A stretch of DNA of 64,000 nt from Tipula vernalis (lineage: Eukaryota > Arthropoda > Insecta > Diptera > Tipulidae): positions 351,397,034 to 351,461,033 of the forward strand of contig OY282558.1 in NCBI GenBank assembly GCA_958295665.1, given 5' to 3'. Below the pieces are notes generated by a model, which was not told the DNA's origin, did not search any database, and saw only the letters and a list, made by a program, of their open reading frames with translations. Made by a program: the position numbers and the translations under genes. Positions 45,218 to 58,308 of this stretch are shown piece by piece; the stretch's first letter is position 1; each line of letters begins with the position of its first letter.

Positions 45218-47190
45218 CTAGAAATAGAAAAAAAAAAAACAAAAGAAAATCAATCAAGTGTATATAGGCCCAACTGAAATAACATAAAGAAATAATTTTA
45301 TTACCCTAAACGCAGGTACATAAATTAATGTTATTTTTAATTTCTGAGAATTTAATGTTTATACCTAAATACTTTTTATTGATTAATAAAAAGAGTATCG
45401 AGAACTTATACATAGACTGCCGATTTTATAAAAATAGCGTGACTTTATTTTGGGAAAACTATAAATTACATAATTCACTATTTTGTTATCGTATTAATCT
45501 AAGCCGTACCAAGACGGTGCTACCTTTATTCCTCAAACACATAAAAATTTCTCTTTTTTTGATTGATAAACGTTTTTATAGATCTATTATACATCTTAAT
45601 GTTGTCTTACAAAACGAAAATGAATAATAACCTACCCGATAAGATTATGCAATCATTCACGAAGTGCTTAAGATTATTATGTGTCAGAATTTACGTTTCT
45701 TTCATATCATTTGATTTGAATATAAAAAAAAATGGGTGTACATAAATTCCTAATGCTTTCTAATTAATTTTCTATTTAGCAAACCAAAAAAATAAAACCA
45801 CCCTAAATTTCATTGTTCTTAATAAATTGATTTTATTTTTCACAAAAAGGTGCGAATATTCTAATTAAAAAATTCAAACACTCAGATTTTGTATGGCTTA
45901 AGACATAATCTATAGCGTTTTGTGAATGCGGTGGCTAACCTTCCGCGACATGTCAAAAGTATTTTTTTTATTGTAGAGGCGACAATTTTTTATTTATTTA
46001 GTTTGGTTTTTTTTTTGTAATGTTTAATTGGATCGTGACAGAAATTAATTAAGACGTCGGTTTTTATTTTTATTTTTTTTATATACAAATATATTATAAT
46101 ATTATTTGGTGTGGTGTGTTCCAAAAGTTTTTTTTTTTTCTAATTTACATATTCATAATTAATCACAATGAAATGATTAATGTTAATCATAGAGGGAAAA
46201 AATGTTGGTTCTAATTTATTTAAATCATGAGGAAATTGCTGTGTCGCATAAATACACCAACTTGGCATTAAAGTTTGTATTGTGTTGAACTGGAAGTTGT
46301 TTTATTTTTAGATTCAATTTTATGATAATATTAAATTTAGCGTAATAAATTTTAAAGGTAAGTTAGTTTTGTAAATGAGGATTTTTTAAGTCGTGCTTTA
46401 GTAAAAATAACACTACAACTGGTTTAACTTGAATACTTCAGTAATGAATTTACTTAATATATCCATTCGATAAAATACTTATTGGGTTTCGGATCGAATA
46501 ATCGAGAGTCAGCAAATAAACCGATTATGCGTTTCTTGCAAAAGTTGAACTAAACTGGCTTCAAAATATGTCCGACGGACATTCCCTTTGCAATATGCAT
46601 TAGTAAATCAACATTTTTTTGTTTTTCATTTTTAAATAAACAATCATTTAGCCATCGAACAAATCTTGTTTCTTGTGGAGCTTTTAGACCAAAACAAGCC
46701 GATGTTTGGATTCAAATTAAAATAATCTTATAAACAATTATTTTAACTAATTAATTTCCTTTATTTTATTCAGAAATTCATTAAAAAAAATTGTCTTCTA
46801 AATGTATTTACTACAACCGATTAAATGAAATTTGATAGAGTCAAACCATTTGAGGAAAGCTGTTGATGGTGGGATTGTGTATCTTTAGTTTTTAGAAGGT
46901 GTTCATACGGCCAAAAATTTGGGAAAAATAGCGATTATTGTTTTTTTTTCAGTTCATTTAAGTATTTAAAAAAAAAAGCAAAGAGGAGAACTCCTTGTTC
47001 TACATCTTGACCGGTGCTAAAATATAGGCTCCTGACTCTCATTCGTACGATCTAAAACAAGGAATAATTTTGTAAAGCATCAATAAAAAATTCTAAATCA
47101 AAATACCTTTATGACTCCGACTAATCGATTTTGTATTTTTAAGTATCCCATCGTATGTAACTTTTCGATTAAAACTACCACAATCCATTG
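45218..47190. other. No gene seen (probable complexin intron)
   Basis: AT-rich sequence. Frames at 45328-45627 and 45563-45745 overlap out of phase and have no motif. Confidence 0.55.
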
Positions 47191-47199
47191 CGGTGTGAA

Positions 47200-47571
47200 A
47201 CGAGATTTCTGTATGGTAAGATGGTTTAAATCAATATTTCAACATTAAAAACTTACAAATGCAAAAACTCGCTTGTTATTGTCGAATGAGTTTGCCAAAA
47301 ACATTCCTCTGCGTACAAAAATGGATTTATTTATGGATTTAACCAAAAGCTGTTGACAAAAGTTCAGAGAACAATCTTTCTGTGGATCTGTGATGCACTG
47401 AGAAGCACAACCACTCAGGCACTGGAGACTCCGCTATTTTTGACTTCTCCAGATATCTTGAGCACTCATCTATTTTATGTAACAAATAAATTCCCAAGAC
47501 CACCGACTATACTGTCCCGTTACTATCTTTTGATACAAACTTCCGAACTAGGATCTCACGAAGAACTTCTG
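47200..47571 (+). pseudogene. Host LINE (RNase H type), reverse transcriptase C-terminus, left half of a split copy
   Basis: The frame at 47338-47571 reads LLTKVQRTIFLWICDALRST, then TTQALETPLFLTSP. This is the conserved end of the RT/thumb region in I, R1 and LOA-type LINEs (KL..VQR...L...GA.RTTPT.AL). It stops at the TTAA where a piggyBac element inserted (47572-47575). The same LINE resumes at 52516 with its RNase H domain. The 5' part is decayed. Confidence 0.65.
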
Positions 47572-47789
47572 TTAACACGTTCGGCCCTCAAACCATTTTT
47601 TGATGTTCGGAAAAAAACTCACATATTAAAAATTCTATGACACCTATATGGGTCATGAGATTGTGGAAAGCTGGCATGTCACATATATGTGACATGAGTT
47701 TTTGATTGCTTTTACGACATATATGTGAGACATGAGTTTTTCATTTTTACAATAAAAAGGACACATATGAAAAGGACACATATTATATC

Positions 47790-50700
47790 TCGACGGATTA
47801 ATGATGCAGACCGTATAATTTTTCGTCATTTAAATTATATGTGGACGTTACTGATTTTGAGAATTTATTACAACCTACTTCTTGGCCTGCTGGGTCATTA
47901 ATTAAAGAATTTATAGTTTTTAATAAGGGACGAACCAATAAATCTAATTTTCCCTTTCTTCAACGAAACCAACCAACTCTTTAACTGATGCCAATCGTTT
48001 TGATAAACAAACTAATCGTTATAATTTGACGTCTCCGAGATTATTTGATCGTAATGTTGGGCGTATGTCGCCTAGGTCAGCTGAATTTTTGAATTTCTTT
48101 TATTCAACGGATTTTCAATTTTTTGCTCTTGTGGAAACTGGATTTCATGAGGGGATCTTGCTGTTTGCAACTCATTCTTCTATGCAAAGAGAGCTGGTTG
48201 TAGTACCTGGATATGGCTCTTGTGATTTTTTTGTGTCAAAGTTTTAATTTGTAATAATTTATTTTATTTTATAGTTTTGTACATACCACCTAGCTCACCT
48301 ACTGATGTTTATTTGAGTCATGTAGATTGTATATGTGAATTGGTTAGTATAATTAATTATAATGAGACTTTAGTTGTATTAGGTGATTTTATTTTAAGTA
48401 ATATTCATTGGTTGGTTGATAGTGAAACTGAGTCTCTGGGGTTACTCCCTTCGGATATTCTATCTGCAAATGATGCAGCGGTGGTGGATGCACTGTTCAG
48501 TTTCAATCTCAAACAAGTTAATTTATTTTGTAATAATAACAATTCGTTTTTAGATTTAATTTTTGTTAATAATACGGAATATTTGTCAGTTCATGAGTCT
48601 TTGACATCTTTCAAGGAAAATGATATTCATCATAATTCCCTCGAGATTATATTTCATGTTGGAAATCGAGATGATAAAGGTCGGGTTTTTTCTTTTGATG
48701 ATTCGTTTTATGATTTTAAGGAATGCGACACACCTGGTCTCTCTGAATATTTCCGTTGCATTTGTTGGGATGATTTTTTTCGAGCCAATGATGTTAATGA
48801 AAATGTAAAAAATTTTAATGACTTACTATTTGTTGCTTTTGATAAATTCGTACCTTTGAGCAAAAAACGTAACTATAGTTATGGTTTGATTCTGATTTGA
48901 TCAACTTACGTAACCGTAAAAATAGAGCTTACTATAGATTCAGATCCAATAATTGTCAACTTAATAAATCCAAATTTGTTGATCTACGTGAACAATTTTA
49001 ATCTGTATTTCATTCTATATTGTCAGTATATAAGTGTGATTGAAACTAATATCAAACAAAACCCTAAAACATTTTGGAAGTTTGTTAACGAAAAACGTAA
49101 TACAACTGGCTTTCCATCGGTAATGATTTTTAATGGAGGTAAACTGAGCACGGTTTCTGAAATCTGCGAGGGTTTTGCTAGTTTCTTTCAATCGGTGTAT
49201 TAAGTTAATTACGGATCCTTTGATAGCGACCCTACTGTTAGTAATTGCCAATTCACCATTCTGTACCTAACAATAACTGAAGATGACATTTATGAATATC
49301 TGTCAGATTTTAATGATGGATGTGGGCATGATGGGATACCTTCGTCAATACTTAAATGTGTGAGCTCTTATATTGTAACTCCATTATGTTATCTTTTTAA
49401 CCAATCATTAATTTCTGGACAATTTCCTACAGCTTGGAAAATTTCTCACATTGTTCCAATTTACAAAAAGGGTAACCGTTCTGATATATCAAATTATCGT
49501 GGTATTTCAATTCTTTCGTCTATACCAAAACTTTTCGAATTAATTGTGTCGAAACATTTGTTATTCCATACTAAAGAGATAATTTCTTGTTTCCAGCATA
49601 GTTTCACCAGTGGAAAATCTACGACTACCAATCTGTTGCAATTTACTAAATTCACTATTGAGTCACTTGAATCTAAAGGCGCCCAAGTTGATTCAATTTA
49701 CTTTGATTTTGCTAAAGCTTTTGATTCAATCGACCATAAAATTATTATTGAAAAACTTTCGGTTATTGGTCTTGATCCAAATTTTCCTAAATGGATTTCT
49801 TCTTATTTAGTTGGTAGGAAGCAGTATGTTCTATTGAATGATGTTAAGTCAGATTATATCTATTGCCATTCAGGAGTCCCTCAGGGGTCCCATTTAGGCC
49901 CAATTATATTTCTTTTATTCGTGAATGATATTATTAATATTTTTAAATTATTTAAATGTTTATTATTTGCTGATGATTTGAAGATTTTCATGCATGTTCA
50001 ATCTGTAAGTTATGCTGAGGTTTTGCAATCTGAAATTAATATATTTTCTAGTTGGTGCTCTAAGAATAAATTGTTCATCAATGTACAGAAGTGTAAGGTG
50101 ATGTCGTTTTTCAGAATACTCAATCCAAATATTGTCAATTATTATTTTGATGGAGATCTACTTTGTAGAGTAACTTCAACTGTTGATTTAGGAGTTCTGT
50201 TTGATCAAAAATTAACTTTTGCGTTACACATAGATAAAATAATATTAAAGGCCAATTCTATGTTAGGTTTTATTTTTAGAATGACAAAGAATTTTATGGA
50301 TGTATTTTCGTGTGTTAGTTTATATACTTCTTTAGTAAGATCTCACCTTGAATATGCTATAGTGGTTTGGTATCCTCATCATAATGTGCATATTGCAAGA
50401 TTAGAATCTATTCAGAAACGTTTTACTATCTATATGGCCAGGAAGTTTGGTCATTTATCTGATCGTCATCTACCTATGTGGGAACAGGTAGGGAATTTTT
50501 GAACAGGGAATTTTTGTTTGTTGACTTTCATAGAACGAATTATGGTTCCAATGAACCAACCAAGTCAATGGCTAGAATTTTTAATGAATTTCCAGAGATC
50601 CAGAGTGTATTTTCGCAAGGCAATTAGTAATTACAATTTTTCTCACCTTACGTTTTTAAAGTTTTCGTTTTTTCAGGTAATGTTCCGTATTGTTAGTATT

Positions 50701-50803
50701 CTTTTTATTTCTTTGTAATCTAAAATAATTCTTTTTTATTTATTTTTTTTTACTATTCATTAAGTCTATAACTGTAGAATAGATCTAAATAAATAAATAA
50801 ATA
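47790..50803 (+). pseudogene. Jockey/CR1-type non-LTR retrotransposon, 5'-truncated, broken frames
   Basis: The ORF1 end at about 47850-47980 (TSWPAGSLIKEFIVF) is followed by ORF2. Endonuclease parts: FFALVETGF (48100-48160), LVVLGDFILSNIHW (about 48370-48415) and FLDLIFVNN with NDIHHNSLE (48548-48650). Reverse transcriptase (49360-50502, 380 residues): PIYKKGNRSDISNYRGISIL, FDFAKAFDSIDH, SGVPQGSHLGPIIF and the catalytic FADDLKIF, then thumb motifs (RVTSTVDLGVLFD, HLEYAIVVW). No RNase H domain. It ends in an (AAAT)n tail at about 50786-50803. Stops or frameshifts at about 48247, 48900, 49203 and 50502 make it inactive, but the RT core is intact, so it is fairly young. It copies itself by target-primed reverse transcription. 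Confidence 0.88.
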
Positions 50804-50967
50804 TGTGTGACATGAGGTTTAGGTGGAACATAAATTATTTTAAGGTGTACAAGAAATTACAAAATTCAGTATATTAGGTTTATATTTTTAAAGAGTTAAT
50901 TATGATTTACATATAAATTATATAAGCGTAAATCAGGTACAGTTTATAAAAAAAAAAGTCAAATTTT

Positions 50968-51949
50968 TTATTGGGTATGCCATAGCCGAAAGCATGGATA
51001 TGGACATAGATCGATCAACTCGCCTTTAGCATCTTTGCATGTGTCACAAACGTATTTACTCGCAGCCCTTTTACCAGTTTTGTAACACATGCAGCACCTC
51101 CTGCGGCTGTTGGCCATGCTAGGGAAATGTGCTGTATTTGAAGTTGAAGTTTCTGGGGTTCTTGGGCTCTTTTGCCACGCTAAAATCTCCCCTAAGTACG
51201 AGGTTATAATTTTTTCTCTAAATTCTAAATGTGGCAATTGCCGCTGCTGGGTTTGTTTGTTATATATCCAAGTATGCAGAACGTGATTTGTGACATTTTG
51301 TATTTTGTACAATCTATTAGTTTTGACGTCGTGTTGCTCGTCATAGAAACACAAACACCTAAGGATGTTTTTAAACCTTATTCGACTCATTGTCTGGCCG
51401 GACACATTTTGAACATAAAGCCCAGTTTTGGCCCAATAGTGTTTTAGGCTTGGTTTTCTATTTAGAGGCATTAGTAGACGTAAGCCAAACATTTGTTTCA
51501 ATTCGCTACTGGTCACATCTTTCCATCTGCGAAGGTTCGATTTTTCTGATAATGGCTTATGCTCAATAATGAATTTAGCACGTGCGTTATTCCATAACTA
51601 TTTTCTCGAGCAATACATCGTCAAATATTTTCCTGAAATATTCTACTGGTTCGGCGGTTGGTGGTAGATCTATGGATATCAATTCTGCTCCAGTAAAAAC
51701 TATGTTATTTGTTTCAGGCCCAACGTCAGTCCACTCATCATTGTTATTTTCAGCAACATATTCTTGAACTGGTACCTCTTGCAAGTCAATTTCCACTGAG
51801 CATTCAGATGGCATGCTGTCAGCGTCATAGATGCGAAAGCTGCTGCCCGAATCTTCAAAGTCTATTTCACTGTTGCTGGAGTCCAATTCAGATTCGTTAG
51901 ATTTACGCGCAAGCTGAATGCGCTTTCCTCGACTTTCCATTATGCACAA
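50968..51949 (-). pseudogene. piggyBac-like transposase, internally deleted
   Basis: N-terminal acidic region at 51949-51587 (MCIMESRGKRIQLARKSN). After a frameshift near 51588, the frame 51570-50968 contains WKDVTSSELKQMFGLRLLM, RFKNILRCLCFYDEQ and then, with no catalytic core between, LEFREKIITSYLGEIL. The C-terminal cysteine-rich domain RRRCCMCYKTGKRAAS, YVCDTCKDAKGELIDLCPYPC, binds the element ends in this family. The three catalytic Asp blocks, expected between the N-terminal and cysteine-rich parts, are deleted. Clearly non-functional, but the end-binding domain frame is open. Confidence 0.82.
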
Positions 51950-52515
51950 ATTCCTTTAAAATCAAAAACCTATTATAATAACAGCACAACAAATAAATCT
52001 GCAATTAACCTGAAACTCACCCAAATGAGAAAATCGGAGAGTAAATAATTAAATTACTATACCTTACAACTTTATATGCTACACAAATAACTTTGAATAA
52101 TTTTTATTACACTTCAAAAATTTAGTTTTGATTTAAAAATCGTTAATTTTTCACTATAATACCAAAAATTCTAAGTATAAATATTACAATGCAAACAAAA
52201 CACCTCTTTACTAGACAAAAATCGTCGACAAACTAACATAAAAACGTTAAATAAATCGTTATCCCTTTTCTTTGAACCAATATCGGGGGTTTCCCGAAAT
52301 ATGAAAATATTTCAATAAATAAAACTTTCTCATTGAAACCATGTGACACAAATGTCTGTCATATACTCATAAAGACTACGGCGAAAAGAAAATAGACACA
52401 ACCATTTCAAAGTTATACCTATGTAAAGTTTCAGTAATTTGTGACACATAGATGTAACATGAGTTTTTTGCGAAACTTGCGTGACACATATATGTGTCTT
52501 TGAGGGGTGAACGTC
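51950..52515. other. piggyBac right subterminal region, non-coding
   Basis: AT-rich 5' flank of the transposase remnant with palindromic TGTGACACA motifs near 52340, 52441 and 52481. Confidence 0.5.
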
Positions 52516-52952
52516 TTACCTCTCCTTTCGTCTCCCAAACTACCGATAAAGGAAGTCATAGACTGGTCGAGGTATAATGTAATATCGGCTTTTGATATTC
52601 TCATATATACGGATAGTCAGGCTGCCATTAAGCCGCTTCAATCATATCTCCTCACGTTGAAAGTAGTCCAGAGCTCTCTCTCTCTCTCTCTCTCTCATCT
52701 CTTAACGAGATGACAGATCAGTTCAACATCCATATTATTTGGGTGCCAGGGCATTTCTCTAGTACAAGAAACATAAAAGCCGATGAACTGGCTCGACGAA
52801 ATACCTTTGCGTCATGCAAACTGCTGCTTCAGGAAGAAGGTAGTAAGTTGACGAACAACAGATGGTCAAGTAGCACCTCATGCATAATAACTCGGCAAGT
52901 CTGGCCAAAGTTGGACTTGGATATCAGTGTGGTTTTTGGAGTGATTTTATAG
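52516..52952 (+). pseudogene. Host LINE RNase H domain, right half of a split copy
   Basis: Ribonuclease H fold: ILIYTDSQAAIKPLQS (catalytic Asp in TDS) at about 52590-52640, then after a (TC)n tract at 52673-52697 and a frame change, FNIHIIWVPGHFSSTRNIKA, ADELARRNTF (second catalytic Asp in ADELAR). This domain follows RT in I/R1/LOA-type LINEs and removes the RNA strand during copying. With 47200-47571 it forms one LINE copy split by the piggyBac insertion. The microsatellite and stops show decay. Confidence 0.8.
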
Positions 52953-55900
52953 GGCAAATACTTTTATAACAAAATTTACTCGACTCTCTTACCAAATATG
53001 TACTGTAACTATCTTGTATTTTGCCTTTTAATTAAGATACTAAAACCTAATTAAATCGCTCCTAGAGAATAACTTCTATTATTTTTGTTTAGATAGTAAT
53101 TAACGTTTTAATTTTCTTTTATCTTCATTACTGTGTGTGGTAGACACAGATTAATTCTACAATGTAATTAGAAACTAAAATTTTATTTTGACTCTTAAGT
53201 TTATTATGTTATGTATGTATAAGGACAACGAACATAATTGTAAATATATCCTATAGTTCTCCACTAAAAAAATATCTTTTATAAACAATATTTTCGAGCA
53301 ACTATGTACTATTGTATGTACTCGTACATCATATTTTTGTGTATGCTATTTACTCGAGTGAAATTTAAGTTAATATACAGATTCATCTTATTGTCCATGT
53401 AAATATGTGTACATTTTAGAATACATAAATGAAAGCACATTATTGAATGTGTTAAAATAATTTTTCAGCAGATAAAATTTGAATATGTTATGTACATATG
53501 TATATAGATGTACGAATGTTAACAAATTGGATCATCATTTTGAATCAGATAATTACTCTTGTTTTATGTAAATATGTGCATACGAGATTTTACGTACATA
53601 TATAAAGAAAAACACATTGGGATATGTGTAGTAAAAATATATGTTTTTTAATAAACATAAAAATCATTGAAATAAAAATTTTCAATTAATATTAATCAAG
53701 ATAAAATTAAATTGAAAAAGCACTCGACCTATCAATACGCAGAGAGAAGGATGTTTTTGAACAAAAACATACACTATGTAATACAAAAGTATAAAAGGTT
53801 CTATTTATGAAATGATGAATATCAATAAATTTTGACCTAAAAAATGAACTGAACTACTAAATTTATGTCTGTACGTGGCAGCTATGATGATACATAGGGA
53901 ATGTGAGCGAAAGCGTTCTATAATAAGTAGATGAAGGATTGTTGGAAGGTTTGAAATTTTAACAACCGTGAACGAGTATATAAATGTTTCTATATAAGGC
54001 CATTTATATCAGATGATGTATGTATTGACAACAAATAATAATTATGCACTTAGAGAAGGATTATGCTGTGATATATGAGTATTATTCATAATACCCTCAT
54101 AAATCTCATAAATAGGATTTTTAACGAACCAAATTTTATGAGAACAAGTTAAATATTTGACCGAAAAATAAGAATTTACAAGCAAATTCTTAACCACTCA
54201 AAGTATCAGGGAAATTACTGTGATTTCTAGAAGTTATAGACACGTTTTTTTTGGAAAATTTGTGACATGATGTACCGATAACCGAAGGCCCTTTCAAAAA
54301 CATTTAGTACTGCTATACATCAACAGTATAGCCAGCATTTAATCTCACAATGGGAAGATCGGTACTTTTTATCTAAAATTTTCCGGCTTTCTCTTAAAGT
54401 TTTTCTTTCAACCACTGTCAATAAGAACAAATGGTTTCAAATACTAAATGGATTCCTTTTATAAAATTTTATTTTTTTTCTTAATTTTCTTTAATTTTTT
54501 AAAAATGTTTAATTTTGTTTCAAATTTTACCATATTCATATCTTAACAAATTGCAAAACTAAATTTTATTGAGCTAAATTCCTATAAAAATATTGGGCGA
54601 AAAATGACGAATACATTAGTTGGACGGGCCTATAATAAGTTTTTGTAATGAATGACAATGCTCGGTTTAGTTTTCCTTGAAACCTGTTATTTGTTTTGTA
54701 AATCAAGTTTTTTGTGTTAAGATTAATTTAGACTGTAGAAATTTATAACGGTTAGTAATTCTGTTCTTTTGGGAATATAGCTGTTCGGTACCTAGAAAGA
54801 AAGTATGCTAATTAACACTAATCTTAGTTAATCACACACAGAGAGATAGATGAAAACCTATAATATTTTCTACTGGTCGTAGATCTAGCGGAAAAAAATT
54901 AAAGTAGACTGCCGTTATGAAAATTTGACATTCGCGATTTATAAAAACCAGTGTTTTAAAACTCGCTCTGTAAAATTTCTTATTTTCTTCCTACACATCG
55001 AATAATAATTTGTACAACTGATCGATTTGAATAGTGAGTAGAAAACAAAACATATTCTGATGATTATTTATTTTGCGTCGAACAAAGAAGAAAATAAAAA
55101 ATATTCTCTACTCAGTCAATTCAATATTACGAAATATCCTATTCGTTATTCAAACCAAGAAGAGAGTGAAACTAAAGAATGGAAGATTAATTTTGTTTAA
55201 GTATTAAAGTATTTAAAATTTGTCGGTTTACACCAAATTATCATAAAATATTCAAATTTTTGGCCACAATTATCATTGTTGGAACTCAATTCTCGATATA
55301 GCCCCAAAAATAAATCAAAACTATTTTACACCTTGAATAAAACTTGTACATTTAATTACTATTCAAAAATTATTCATTAATTATTCATTCAGCAGTGAAC
55401 AAAACAGAAGAAAAATATATTTCTATTCTATTCAGTAGATCGATTCTCTCATTTTGTTTCAGTTCTTCGCTCATTATTCATTTGTTACTGAATAGTATTC
55501 GTGAATTTTTGGTTTACTATTTTGATCGAAGAAGAGAAAAGAGAATTGGAAGATTCATTTAAAACTAGAAGAAAGGGAATAAAAACAAACTGAAGAGTAA
55601 TTTTAAACGCTGATAAAAACGTTTAGTGTAAAATCGAGAAAAATGAGTGGTAAACATTTTAATATTTAAAAATGAAAAATATCAGAGAGTATAGGAATAT
55701 ACAAGAGAGAGTAAGAATATAACTGGCGCTTAAAATAATCAGCAATATATTCCCATAATTTTTGAAAATATAAAGTTTTGTATAAATTAAAATTTGTCGT
55801 ATTTACAATATTGTAACCTCTTCATAACACAAACAATTGTTACACTTATGTTTTACTTAAGAAAAAACCATCAATTACATAAAGATTTTTGTGAACAAAT

Positions 55901-55982
55901 GTATTCTGAAGAGGTTATGTTATTGTTTTTAATTCTTATTGTTTAGCGAATTATCTTAATGTATATTGATTTAAATTATAGA
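52953..55982. other. No gene seen (probable complexin intron)
   Basis: AT-rich. The left end may hold the 3'UTR of the split LINE. Rightward the sequence probably includes the 5' end of the ISL2EU-like element, but no terminal repeat was identified. Confidence 0.5.
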
Positions 55983-57384
55983 TTTTGGAAAAATTATTAA
56001 AATTAGAAAGGCAGTACAACACTGTGGAGTATCGCAATGCAATAATTATGCAACAGATTATATTTCCATGCATCGACTTCCACACAATGTAAAAAAATGT
56101 TCGAAAGAGTTAGCAAAATGGGCGTCAGTATTGGGAATGGGCAAAAAGTTTCCAAAACATTTTGTAATATGCAGTGAACACTTCGAACAGAAGCATATTT
56201 TAAAAGCTATCCTCAGCGGAAGAAAAATTTTAACCAAAAAACCGTTTCCATGTCAAATGCTGCCAGCAAACTAGTAACCGAATAGATCCAAGTCGAGCCC
56301 TCCGGTTAGAAGCTCGTTTGGGCAGAGCAAATGCATTACAAAACCATAATGAGTAAGTTCTAGGTTATTTTGTTTGGTTCTTATCAACTTACTAATATTA
56401 AAATTATATTTTCAGGACAACATGTACCAATGAAGTGATGACAACAAGCTTAACTGGAAACGAAGAAATTGCGTATGCATCCATTGGAACTCAATGTACA
56501 TCATTAATGGAGGATAAATCGGTACAAGCAAATACGATCATTTTATTTGATATAGCATCATTGTGGAATACTGATAGTAAATTATTTACAATGACTGGTG
56601 TACCGTCTTTAAATGTGCTAACAGTAATGATTAATATATGTGTGCAACAATAAGACCAATAAGGCCTAACGAAAATTCCCTTATGAATTTCAAAACACGC
56701 ATTTTACTTGCAATGGACAAATTAAAGATCAACTGTTCTTTCGCAGAGCTTTCAATTTTATTTCCAATCACAGAGAAGACAGCTAAAAGATATTTTAGTG
56801 ATATTGTCCAGCTACTTGCAAAAGGAATGCAAGGCTTAATATATTGGCAGCCTCGAGAACAGAATGCCAAAAACTTGCCCATATGTTTTAAAGATTTTCC
56901 AACCGTAAGAACCGTTTTAGACTGTACGGAGATCAAAACAGTTAAATAAAAATGCTTGACTTGCAGAACGAGCAAATATTCGCACTATAAAGGGGCTCAC
57001 ACCCTTAAAGTGCTGATTGGAGTGTCACCCTCAGGAGCAGTTAACTTTCTAAGCAAAGTAGCTACAGGGAAATCGTCGGACAAGGCATTGTTAAATCTAA
57101 GTGAATTGCGGAATAAACTCGAAGTGGGTTATGTATTCATGGTCGATAAGGGGCTTTTAATCTCAGACGAACTAGCCCAGGCTGGTATAGAAATGATCAG
57201 GCCGGATTTCCTTTTCGATAAATTTACAAAATCCCAAGTAGAATGGTCGACAAAAATTGCATCCGCACGAGTGCATGTCCGAGAGGATTTGTGCCAGTGT
57301 AATACCATATATTGACGACATCATGGTAGTTGTGAGTGCACTGTCTAATTTAACTGCACCAATTTTAAAGGATGATAAATTTTA
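55983..57384 (+). pseudogene. ISL2EU/PIF-like transposase with THAP domain, broken
   Basis: An N-terminal THAP zinc finger (55983-56274: HCGVSQCNN, LAKWASVL, FVICSEHF, PFPCQMLP) binds DNA. After an intron near 56352-56415, the spacer (56435-56640) ends in FTMTGVPS. Frame changes follow. The helix-turn-helix region (SFAELSILFPITEKTAKRYF, about 56735-56795) precedes the DDE_Tnp_4 domain: first Asp in VLDCTEI (about 56918), YSHYKGAHTLKVLIGVSPSG, second Asp in FMVDKGLLISDE (about 57137). The third acidic residue, expected after SARVHV, is lost (SARVHVRED). Another frame ends SALSNLTAPIL near 57345. Breaks at about 56280, 56640, 56949 (TAA) and 57280 make it inactive. The frame at 56975-56631 (minus) is antisense. 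Confidence 0.78.
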
Positions 57385-57477
57385 AATAAAAAATAATTCC
57401 GTTTATTATATTTAACAAAATGAATAAATATGTACTTAAAAACAATTTAGTATGTTCCGAAGATTGTAAGAGAATTC

Positions 57478-57550
57478 AATCCAGTTTCGAACTGATGAGC
57501 TTATGATTATGAAAAAATCAATCCTCTCATCAGGCCGCGGCGACTGGACT
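57478..57550 (-). ncRNA. Hammerhead-ribozyme-like core, copy A
   Basis: On the minus strand in order: AGTCCAG (helix III, 5' strand, whose last G starts the GTC triplet), the rest of GTC, GCCGCGGC (palindromic helix I), CTGATGA, an imperfect helix II starting G and ending C, GAAA, then CTGGATT, which pairs with AGTCCAG. All invariant core bases are present. Proposed cleavage is 3' of the GTC. Self-cleavage is inferred, not shown. Confidence 0.45.
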
Positions 57551-57892
57551 GACTATACCACAATTTACATTCTATATATACAGAATGTCCTGTGCTTTAT
57601 GTACTAGCGAATCGTACTAATACAGATAAATTCAATTACAATTTTTTCTTCTTCACGACAATCACATAAGCTGTGAACGCTAATTTTACTTTTTTTAATT
57701 TTTGTTGAATGTTAATTAATTCTTGTAATTTCTAAATATGCTACCGGTCTTACGACACTTTTAAATGTGTTTTTTATTAACACGTAGAAAGAAAGAAAAA
57801 ATTGTAATTGAATTTATCTGTATTAGTACGATTCGCTTGTACATAAAGCACAGGACATTCTGTATATATAGAATGTAAATTGTGGTATAGTC

Positions 57893-57965
57893 AGTCCAGT
57901 CGCCGCGGCCTGATGAGAGGATTGATTTTTTCATAATCATAAGCTCATCAGTTCGTAACTGGATT
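57893..57965 (+). ncRNA. Hammerhead-ribozyme-like core, copy B (mutated)
   Basis: Same layout as copies A and C on the plus strand, but GAAA reads GTAA (57955-57958), changing an invariant core adenine. If the motif is a ribozyme, this copy should be dead. Confidence 0.4.
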
Positions 57966-58308
57966 GAATTCTCTTACAATCTTCGGAACATATTAAATTA
58001 AAAATTAAATAAATAGAATTTGTCTATTAGCCGGTTTTCGTTGAATTACCGTTCGTAAATACTAAAATGTTTCTACGTGTTAATAAAAAACACATTTAAA
58101 AGTGTCGTAAGACCGGTAGCATATTTAGAAATTACAAGAATTAATTAACATTCAACAAAAATTAAAAAAAGTAAAATTAGCGTTCACAGCTTATGTGATT
58201 GTCGTGAAGAAGAAAAATTGTAATTGAATTTATCTGTATTAGTACGATTCGCTAGTACATAAAGCACAGGACATTCTGTATATATAGAATGTAAATTGTG
58301 GTATAGTC

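Larger units (their letters stand above)
47572..52519 (-). mobile_element. piggyBac-like element inserted in a LINE, itself carrying another LINE
   Basis: Ends are CACGTTCGGCCCTCAAA (from 47576) and, in reverse complement, GACGTTCACCCCTCAAA (to 52515), next to TTAA (47572-47575) and TTAC (52516-52519, a mutated TTAA). A transposase gene remnant lies on the minus strand at 51949-50968. Short palindromes around TGACACATATATGTGTCA are repeated near both ends (see findings). The insert at about 47790-50803 is a separate LINE. Without it the element would be about 1.9 kb, internally deleted. Confidence 0.7.

Noticed and set aside
45328..45745. Two overlapping plus-strand frames near the complexin exon
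   Set aside because: No motifs, poor composition, and on the strand opposite to cpx; not supported as exons.
56631..56975. 114-residue minus-strand frame
   Set aside because: Antisense of the ISL2EU-like transposase HTH/DDE region.
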